Below, in pieces: positions 11,905-17,432 of a stretch of 17,432 bases of DNA. Source of the stretch: Methanolobus sp. UBA118 (GTDB lineage Archaea; Halobacteriota; Methanosarcinia; Methanosarcinales; Methanosarcinaceae); contig DACO01000179.1 in the NCBI GenBank assembly GCA_002508635.1, forward strand, positions 1,110 to 18,541, read 5' to 3'. Both the position numbers and the translations under genes were made by a program. Under the pieces are notes generated by a model, which searched no databases, was not told where the DNA came from, and saw nothing but the letters and a program-made list of their open reading frames with translations. How positions within the stretch are numbered: the stretch's first letter is position 1; each line of letters opens with the position of its first letter.

Positions 11905-14646
11905 TCAGGTCGTACTGGTGTTTGTTTCCTGTACGCCCTCTGCTAACTGGTTAAGTACTTCTTCCATCTGGTCGATCTCTTCTCCGTAAGCTGCCCAGTC
12001 ACCTTCTCTGAGATTCTCCTGAGCCCTGTTATAATGGTCCAGAGCCTCCTGAGCAAGGTTGCGTGTGGCAGTGGATACCTCGATCACTTCACCATCTTCC
12101 TGGACGATAGTGCCGCCTGCAAGCATCTGGAGGGACTCTTCAAGGGTCTCGCCCATGATGACCCTCTGGCCTGAGGATGCCACAACCCGCCTGAGTTCAG
12201 GAATCTCGGACTCTTCAGCACTTATGAAGATAGGTTCTGTGTACAATATGGAATTGCCTATGGGTACCACCAGCAGGTTACCCCTGATCACCCTTGAGCC
12301 GGTCTGACCCCAGAGGGTAAGCTGCTCGGAAATGTCAGGATCCTGGTCTATTCTGGATTCTATCTGGGTAGGACCATAGATCAGTTCACCCTTTGGCAGC
12401 TCATAATGCTTGATCTCACCATAATATGGTTCATCACATCTTGCAGCGATCCAGGCGATCATATTTTCCCTGTTGCGGGGTGTGAAAGGCTGCAGCAGGA
12501 CATATTCAAGTCCTCCACCGTTAGGAAGTTCCGTTATCATATAATACGGTTCCATGTCAATGCTGCCTCCCCTGTAGACCTCTCTCGGGATCTCCCATGC
12601 ATCTTCCTTGTTGTAGAATGTCTCGGGGCTTGTCATATGGTAATTCTGATACAGATCCATCTGAACCCTGAAGAAATCCTTCGGATAACGTATATGCTCC
12701 TGAAGTCCCGGAGGCATTTCACTGAAGGGTTTGAACAGTTCAGGGAAGATATTAGAATAGGTATCAACCACAGGTTCGTCTTCCATGACATAGAAATCCA
12801 CGCTACCTTCATAGGAATCAATAACAACCTTCACGGAATTCCTGATATAGTTAATGTCATTGAAGTTTGTTCCCGAATATGTTTCTGAATACGGATAATT
12901 CTCAGCGGTCGTATAGGCATCAATTATCCAGTAGACCTTACCTTCATAGACCACAGGATACGGGTCACTGTCGTATTCAAGGAATGGAGCTATGGTCTGC
13001 GTCCTTTCCATAATCTGCTGGCGATACATCAGACGTGCGTTATCGTTCATGTACTCACTCAGGACGAACTTGGGTTCGCTGAAAGTGTATGCAAATAGCA
13101 GTCTCTTTATGAAGGAATCCAGAACTATTCCACTTGTACCTTCATACTGAGTAAAGACATTCTGTCCTCCGCTCGGGTAATCGAATTCAGCTTTTCCTGA
13201 ATCCGCTATCTTGTAATCGTTTGTGATCTCTCCGTAGTAGATACGCGGATTGGGGACATTGAATTCTCCCACAGGAGGAATGTCACGCAGAACAAATACC
13301 GGGCGGCCGTCGTCTGTCTTGGTACTTACAGGATTCATCACAACACCGAATCCATGGGTATACACAAGACGCTCGTTTACCCAGGTACGGGCCTCAGGTG
13401 CAAGCTGAGTGGTATCCAGTTCCCTTGCAGATATCATATACTGCCTGTATCCTTCCTCGGTGTGATAGCGGTCGGTGTCCACATTATCAAACGTGTAATA
13501 GGTCCTGATCTGCTGAAGCTGCCGATAGGTCTGCTCAAGGGCGCGCCGGTCCCATATTCTAATGTTTTCCGTCACCTCGCTGTTATTCTCCAGTTCAGAT
13601 AGTGTCAGGTCGGAATTCACATCAAATGAGCGTTCTTCTATGTCTGATAAGCCAAAGGCCATCCTTGTATAGTTGATATTGTACTCAAGGTAAGGTTCCT
13701 CCAGCTGGAACTCCGTGGGTTCAACCCTGAACTGCTGGTATACATTCGGTACGAATGAACTTGCCAGGAAGAACACCACGATCAGCACAACACCGATAAC
13801 CGGGATCTTGATATTCTTGAGTTTCACATTTGCCAGCAGGGCTACTGCTGTGAGTAGTGAGAGTATCGTCAGTATGTTTAATATCGGTAGCCTTATATGC
13901 ACATCTGTATAACCCGCTCCGGCTACCACTCCCTGCTGGGAGAACAATATATCATACCTGTCAAGGAAAAATCCAAAGGCAATCAATGCAAGCAGCAAAG
14001 CAAGCAGTGCGGATAGGTGAATGAGAACCTTTGCAGGCAGCTTTTCAAGGACTTCGCCTGCACTCGGACCACTTTTCAGGCTATAAAAGTCTTCATCGTC
14101 TGCTGCACTAGAGCTCTCGTCCTGAAATACAGGTTCAAGCCTGTATATGTAAAGAACAAGGACCAGTACAAGAGATATAATGGTCAGTCCGAACAGCACA
14201 CCCCTGATCATATGAAGGAACGGAAGCTCGAATACGTAGAACCCTATATCATTCATAAGGATGGGGTCCTCTATTCCGAAAGAAGTGCCGTTCAGGTATA
14301 GCAGAATGGTTCTCCAGTTGCCACTGAAGATCAGACCAAAGAAGGCCGAAAAAGCTGCGATACCGATTAAAACGGAGAGATTATCTATTTTTTCATAAGG
14401 AATGTTTTTCTCAGCAAGTATCTTGCTTATAGAATCCCTTGCGATCTTTGCATTCAGATAAAGAAATACGAACGCAATTATAAAACCGGGTATTATTGTG
14501 AGCAGTCTCCACTGTAATATTGTGGTGAAAACGGATGTATATCCGATCATCTCAAACCACAGATAGTCCGTGTATATTCCAATGAGACTTCCCATACCTA
14601 AAAATAATACCAGTATTAAGAGGAAAAGTATTTTTGTAGCTTTCAT
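11905..14646 (-). CDS. UPF0182 (COG1615) large membrane protein
   Basis: A 913-residue protein of UPF0182, a family of unknown function spread in actinobacteria, cyanobacteria and methanogens. Residues 1-305 hold seven membrane helices (for example ILFLLILVLFLGMGS, TIIPGFIIAFVFLYL, LIGIAAFSAFFGLIF, VLFGLTIISLVLVLVLYIY, VIGVVLIVVFFLASSF). About 600 residues follow outside the membrane, with family-typical blocks FGVVMNPVS, NPRIYYGE, VYWIIDAYTT and QMDLYQNYHMT. A C-terminal helical tail (LAQEALDHYNRAQENLREGDWAAYGEEIDQ) resembles the end found in many relatives. The length is normal and the frame intact. The ATG at 14646 is chosen over a TTG at 14715 because the upstream 23 residues are not membrane-like and the first helix then begins at once. 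It diverges from the EncFtn gene. Confidence 0.93.
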   Translation of the reverse strand: MKATKILFLLILVLFLGMGSLIGIYTDYLWFEMIGYTSVFTTILQWRLLTIIPGFIIAFVFLYLNAKIARDSISKILAEKNIPYEKIDNLSVLIGIAAFSAFFGLIFSGNWRTILLYLNGTSFGIEDPILMNDIGFYVFELPFLHMIRGVLFGLTIISLVLVLVLYIYRLEPVFQDESSSAADDEDFYSLKSGPSAGEVLEKLPAKVLIHLSALLALLLALIAFGFFLDRYDILFSQQGVVAGAGYTDVHIRLPILNILTILSLLTAVALLANVKLKNIKIPVIGVVLIVVFFLASSFVPNVYQQFRVEPTEFQLEEPYLEYNINYTRMAFGLSDIEERSFDVNSDLTLSELENNSEVTENIRIWDRRALEQTYRQLQQIRTYYTFDNVDTDRYHTEEGYRQYMISARELDTTQLAPEARTWVNERLVYTHGFGVVMNPVSTKTDDGRPVFVLRDIPPVGEFNVPNPRIYYGEITNDYKIADSGKAEFDYPSGGQNVFTQYEGTSGIVLDSFIKRLLFAYTFSEPKFVLSEYMNDNARLMYRQQIMERTQTIAPFLEYDSDPYPVVYEGKVYWIIDAYTTAENYPYSETYSGTNFNDINYIRNSVKVVIDSYEGSVDFYVMEDEPVVDTYSNIFPELFKPFSEMPPGLQEHIRYPKDFFRVQMDLYQNYHMTSPETFYNKEDAWEIPREVYRGGSIDMEPYYMITELPNGGGLEYVLLQPFTPRNRENMIAWIAARCDEPYYGEIKHYELPKGELIYGPTQIESRIDQDPDISEQLTLWGQTGSRVIRGNLLVVPIGNSILYTEPIFISAEESEIPELRRVVASSGQRVIMGETLEESLQMLAGGTIVQEDGEVIEVSTATRNLAQEALDHYNRAQENLREGDWAAYGEEIDQMEEVLNQLAEGVQETNTSTT

Positions 14647-14838
14647 AATAACAACTAACCCTGAAGAACCTGGAAATATTTCTAAATCCAATATAGGATA
14701 TAAGTTACGGTTCAATAAATCCTTTTGCCATAAGCGGGGTTTCCGTATAAGGATCTCCTTTAGATTGGATCTATGTACATATTAGTATTTTCCAAAAGAC
14801 TTATACTATCAAAAGTCCATATGAGGGTGGTGGTAAAA
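14647..14838. promoter_or_regulatory. Divergent promoter region, UPF0182 / EncFtn
   Basis: GGATCT occurs twice at 14751-14756 and 14767-14772. Nearer the EncFtn gene, CAAAAG is repeated at 14793 and 14810, and GACTT (14798-14802) faces AAGTC (14813-14817) around ACTTATACTATC, which may include the TATA element. GAGGGTGGTGG at 14823-14833 is the ribosome binding site for ATG 14839. No classical DtxR-type iron box was recognised. Confidence 0.35.
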
Positions 14839-15123
14839 ATGATACATGAAGAAAGAAGTAAATTATCAGAAAAGACACTGGACCTCAAGAGAGCAATCGA
14901 CTCACTCAAAGAGGAACTTGAAGCAGTAGACTGGTATAACCAGAGAGCTGATGCATGTACCGATGAGAATCTGAAAAAGATACTGATCCACAACGCGAAT
15001 GAAGAAAAAGAACATGCTGCCATGCTTATCGAGTGGATAAGACAGCATGATGAGAATTTTGCAGACGAACTTAAAGACTATCTTTTCAGCGAAGAAGAAG
15101 ACATAGCAAGTCTTGAAGACTGA
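14839..15123 (+). CDS. Encapsulated-ferritin-like (EncFtn) ferroxidase, stand-alone
   Basis: A 94-residue two-helix protein of the EncFtn family, which dimerises into a four-helix ferritin-like unit and oxidises Fe(II). The match to the characterised Rhodospirillum rubrum protein is direct: KEELEAVDWYNQRADA gives E25, E26, E28 and W32, and NEEKEHAAMLIEW gives E56 and H59, the counterparts of that protein's E31, E32, E34, W38, E62 and H65. The end, DYLFSEEEDIASLED, is acidic and stops before where relatives carry the long tail that docks inside an encapsulin shell. No encapsulin gene is next to it. ATG 14839 is chosen over an ATG at 14773 because GAGGGTGGTGG lies at 14823-14833 and family similarity begins there. 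Likely role: cytoplasmic iron oxidation or storage. Confidence 0.9.
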   Translation: MIHEERSKLSEKTLDLKRAIDSLKEELEAVDWYNQRADACTDENLKKILIHNANEEKEHAAMLIEWIRQHDENFADELKDYLFSEEEDIASLED

Positions 15124-15125
15124 AA

Positions 15126-15149
15126 CTGACACTTCTTCTTTTTTTTAAT
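15126..15149 (+). terminator. T-run terminator after EncFtn
   Basis: CTTCTTC followed by eight Ts (15139-15146) directly after the stop codon; no hairpin is obvious. Confidence 0.45.
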
Positions 15150-15240
15150 AAACGATAGTTTCAGCTCAGCAACACTTTTTTTAATACAAGCAGACAATAA
15201 TTGGCCGGATATACCAACCGGAAGAGTTTAACGTATGTAT

Positions 15241-15298
15241 TGTGAATTTCACACATAAATGTTTTAATACTGGAACGAAAATGTCCAGGGAGTAAAAC
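15241..15298 (+). promoter_or_regulatory. Promoter with TGTGA/TCACA palindrome, channel-like gene
   Basis: TGTGA-ATT-TCACA at 15241-15253 is a perfect 5-3-5 inverted repeat. A TATA-like GTTTTAATAC follows at 15261-15270, and AGGGAGT at 15287-15293 is the ribosome binding site for ATG 15302. Confidence 0.45.
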
Positions 15299-15301
15299 TG
15301 G

Positions 15302-16087
15302 ATGGCAGCAGCTTTAGTAACACTTTTTGCGATTGTGATCCTGTCACTAATCGTAACCCGAATAGCTACAATAGCACTGACACTTACAGGAATGTCCAGC
15401 GAAGTGGCACGTTTTCAGGCACGATCGGCATTGACTGGCGCAGGTTTTACCACCAATGAGTCCGAAACCATGATGAGCCATCCAGTGCGCCGCAGAATAA
15501 TCATGACCCTCATGCTTGTTGGAAATGCTGGAATCGTCACAGTGATAGCTTCTATTATCCTTGTTTCCGTTAATATCGGAAGTACAAGCTGGCTTGGGCA
15601 GATAGCTATTATCTTTGCCGGGTTGATGATACTTCTTGCACTGACACAGAGCAGGTGGGTGGACAAAAACCTGACCCGTCTTATCAATTTTGCACTTATG
15701 AAATGGACCAGCATCGAAACAACGGATACTGCAAGCCTGATCTATCTTGGAGGGGAATACCAGGTTTCCGAACTTGAAATCGAACCCGAGGACTGGCTGG
15801 CAGATAAAACACTTGCAGAAATGAACCTGCCCGATGAAGGAGTACTTATACTCGGTATCCAGAAACCCAACGGAGAATACAACGGCACTCCGCATGCCTC
15901 TACAAAGATCAGGATCGGTGACATCCTGCTTCTTTATGGAAGCGGAAAATCCATACACTCACTCGATGTAAGGCGCAAAGGAATTATCGGTGAAGTTGAG
16001 CATGAAAGGGCTATAATAAAACAAAAGAAGATGATGGAAGAACAGATCGAAGACAAGGACGAATCAAATGAAGAGGATGAAGGATAG
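15302..16087 (+). CDS. Membrane protein with one TrkH/KtrB-like pore repeat and a TrkA-C (RCK_C) domain
   Basis: A 261-residue protein. Residues 3-28 are a membrane helix. Residues 38-55 (FQARSALTGAGFTTNESE) look like the pore loop and filter of TrkH/KtrB subunits, where AFNNAGFS-type sequences hold the filter glycine (here G48). Residues 64-90 form a second helix containing LMLVGNAGIVTV, as TrkH-like helices do after the pore, and 98-116 a third helix. Residues about 150-222 match RCK_C: YQVSELEIEPEDWLADKTLAEMNL, GVLILGIQKPNGEYNG and TKIRIGDILLLYGSG. The last 35 residues are a charged helix. No NAD-binding RCK_N domain is present. Probable role: K+ channel or cation-transport regulation at the membrane. 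RCK_C is confident; the pore reading is inference. It may be co-regulated with nothing nearby, having its own promoter. Confidence 0.78.
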   Translation: MAAALVTLFAIVILSLIVTRIATIALTLTGMSSEVARFQARSALTGAGFTTNESETMMSHPVRRRIIMTLMLVGNAGIVTVIASIILVSVNIGSTSWLGQIAIIFAGLMILLALTQSRWVDKNLTRLINFALMKWTSIETTDTASLIYLGGEYQVSELEIEPEDWLADKTLAEMNLPDEGVLILGIQKPNGEYNGTPHASTKIRIGDILLLYGSGKSIHSLDVRRKGIIGEVEHERAIIKQKKMMEEQIEDKDESNEEDEG

Positions 16088-16150
16088 TCCTCTGTATCAA
16101 AATCTCATCTCTGCCTGCTCTTACCATTCTTTATTGCTGCTTAAATTATC

Positions 16151-16948
16151 TCATTGTTTCAGTGTACGGTCAAAGAATGTGACCATCTGCCAGTATGCAT
16201 CCTGTGCTTCAAAACTATCAGACAGTTCTCCGTCCTCAATCATGAAACCATGTGGTTGTCCCTGATATATTTTCATTTCAAAGTACTTATCCTCGGCATC
16301 CAGCTCAGTTGCATATGCATATATGTCAGATATGCTGCTTGCCTCATCACTTGTCCCGTGAATTATCAGTATCGGTGCTTCAAGCTGGTCAATGAGTTCA
16401 GCGGGTTGATCGGGCTGGGTCTCAGTACCTCCTGAGTATGGAAAACCATACCATGCAACCCCGGATGCAAACTCCTGCATCTGAGGAAGGAGAAGCATCG
16501 TATAACGTCCTCCTGCACAAAAACCTGTGAGACCGAGTCGCTCAGTGTCCACATCAGACCTTGTTCCAAGATAGTCAACCGAGTCAAGTATCAACTGCTG
16601 GACAGTTGCATCAGCCGGTGACTGTTCAAAGGTCTGCCATTCGGGAGATATCACCACATACCCTTCCGAAGCAAGATCTTCAGTGAGATCTACGTAACCG
16701 GGTTCCATCCCGTTGAATGAGTGTATCAGGACCACTGCAGGTTTCTCACCTTCCGTTGTGGGTGCGGCCACATAAGCCGGATAGGTCTGACCGTCACTGA
16801 CTATTTCCACCTGGCTCAGGTTTACCTCCGATTCCGCTGTACTTGTGTTGACATCCGTTTCTTCGCCGGTGGTCTCATCTGTGTCACTTACACAGCCGGA
16901 TAAGCCGACGATTAATATCATCAAAAGACAAAGAAATAATGCTTTCAT
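16151..16948 (-). CDS. Dienelactone-hydrolase family lipoprotein
   Basis: A 265-residue exported alpha/beta-hydrolase. Residues 1-19 are a lipoprotein signal with lipobox LSGC (C19 lipidated), then an acidic Thr/Ser/Glu linker to about residue 45. The catalytic triad is of the dienelactone hydrolase type: GFCAGG (C144 nucleophile), HGTSDEAS (D201) and GQPHGF (H233). SPEWQTFEQSP and AWYGFPYSGGTE are further family blocks. Dienelactone hydrolases open lactone rings; extracytoplasmic relatives have unknown ester substrates. ATG 16948 follows GGGGG (16954-16958) by five bases. TATA-like ACTATATATTCAC lies around 16978-16990 on the minus strand. It diverges from the GNAT gene. Confidence 0.92.
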   Translation of the reverse strand: MKALFLCLLMILIVGLSGCVSDTDETTGEETDVNTSTAESEVNLSQVEIVSDGQTYPAYVAAPTTEGEKPAVVLIHSFNGMEPGYVDLTEDLASEGYVVISPEWQTFEQSPADATVQQLILDSVDYLGTRSDVDTERLGLTGFCAGGRYTMLLLPQMQEFASGVAWYGFPYSGGTETQPDQPAELIDQLEAPILIIHGTSDEASSISDIYAYATELDAEDKYFEMKIYQGQPHGFMIEDGELSDSFEAQDAYWQMVTFFDRTLKQ

Positions 16949-17089
16949 TTAAACCCCCAATTTTCCTTTTATTTGTGTGAATATATAGTTTTTCTTACTT
17001 TTTCCGGACCATAGCATTATACTGCTTCCATACATATCTGGTTGCAATAATAATCCATGTTCTACACTAACGATTAAAACAGGAAGAAG

Positions 17090-17432
17090 ATGAATAATTT
17101 CTTTGAATCAGAACGGCTTGTGTTCAGATCCTGGACGCAGGAAGATAAGGATGAATTCAGAAAACTGAATGCAGATCAGGAAGTTATGAAGTACTTTCCC
17201 GATGTCCTGTCCCATAAAGAAAGTGATCTGCTGTTTGACAGGATCAGAAAGAATATGGCAGAAAAAGGCTATGGGTTGTGGGCTGTTGAAATAAAGGAAA
17301 GTGGCGATTTCATTGGTTTTATCGGTTTTAGTAATGCAGATTTCGGGGCTTTTTTCACACCATGTATAGAGATTGCCTGGAGACTGAAAAGTGAAGCATG
17401 GGGCAAAGGGTTTGCTACTGAGGGTGCAAAGC
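17090..17432 (+). CDS. GNAT N-acetyltransferase, RimJ/RimL type (3' end outside window)
   Basis: The first 114 codons of a GNAT acetyltransferase. It begins FFESERLVFRSWTQEDKDEF, the usual start of the RimJ/RimL branch, and continues through GYGLWAVEIKESGDFIGFIGF and IEIAWRLKSEAWGKGFATEGA. The last part is the acetyl-CoA pyrophosphate loop (W-G-K-G-F-A-T-E). These enzymes transfer acetyl from acetyl-CoA to N-terminal or small-molecule amines; the substrate is not readable. AGGAAG at 17081-17086 supports ATG 17090. The gene is incomplete only because the window ends. Confidence 0.9.
   Translation, partial: MNNFFESERLVFRSWTQEDKDEFRKLNADQEVMKYFPDVLSHKESDLLFDRIRKNMAEKGYGLWAVEIKESGDFIGFIGFSNADFGAFFTPCIEIAWRLKSEAWGKGFATEGAK

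Noticed and set aside
12406..12888. 160-codon open frame on the plus strand inside the UPF0182 gene
   Set aside because: It lies wholly opposite conserved UPF0182 coding sequence and has no family-like pattern or ribosome binding site; it is a shadow frame.
15347..15958. 203-codon open frame on the minus strand opposite the channel-like gene
   Set aside because: Cysteine- and histidine-rich shadow of a well-supported RCK_C protein, with no ribosome binding site.
14646..16087. Encapsulin nanocompartment operon
   Set aside because: No HK97-fold shell protein is encoded in the window; only the EncFtn cargo-like protein is present.
17090..17432. GNAT gene as the AblB beta-lysine acetyltransferase partner of the KamA-like gene
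   Set aside because: It is about 7 kb away and its N-terminal pattern is RimJ/RimL-like.

Overview
The window looks like chromosomal DNA of a methylotrophic methanogenic archaeon of the Methanosarcinaceae (Methanolobus/Methanococcoides/Methanohalophilus-like; the genus is inference). Reasons: a winged-helix regulator of the FilR1/DUF1724 type, a stand-alone TRAM-domain RNA chaperone, a KamA-type radical SAM aminomutase relative, a UPF0182 giant membrane protein, archaeal TATA boxes about 25-45 bases before starts, and GGAGG/GGTGA ribosome binding sites mixed with TTG and GTG starts. No rRNA, tRNA, CRISPR array, insertion sequence or phage gene was seen. Gene density is high and most genes are single transcription units of alternating strand.

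Layout. 1-2260: FilR1-like regulator (+), a PgpA-family phosphatase (-) and a small ICMT/NnrU-like membrane methyltransferase (+). 2317-4500: a CobW/P47K-like protein with a broken P-loop (-), a TRAM protein with a strong terminator (-), a HEPN-like protein (+) and an NTF2/SnoaL-like protein (-). 4709-5626: an exported protein of unknown function with eight N-glycosylation sequons packed into its N-terminal half. 5761-9050: a tightly coupled pair, a CocE/NonD (peptidase S15 clan) hydrolase followed by an ATP-grasp ligase. 9196-11115: a KamA-family radical SAM/PLP protein lacking the lysine-recognition and zinc residues of true lysine 2,3-aminomutase, then a YggS-type PLP-homeostasis protein. 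11142-14646: a metallo-beta-lactamase-fold hydrolase and a 913-residue UPF0182 protein, both (-). 14839-16087: a stand-alone encapsulated-ferritin-type (EncFtn) ferroxidase with no encapsulin gene beside it, and a membrane protein joining one TrkH/KtrB-like pore repeat to a TrkA-C (RCK_C) domain. 16151-17432: a dienelactone-hydrolase-like lipoprotein (-) and the start of a GNAT acetyltransferase (+, cut by the window edge).

How genes may work together. The best operon is hydrolase plus ATP-grasp: the second gene's ribosome binding site overlaps the first gene's stop codon, so the two products are probably made together and may form and cleave the same amide or ester. The aminomutase-like gene and yggS both concern PLP but have separate promoter-like signals and a hairpin between them. 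The rest is a set of unlinked housekeeping and accessory genes. The most likely undescribed biology is (i) the hydrolase/ATP-grasp pair, (ii) the non-lysine KamA paralogue, (iii) the one-repeat TrkH-like channel with RCK_C and (iv) the shell-less EncFtn.
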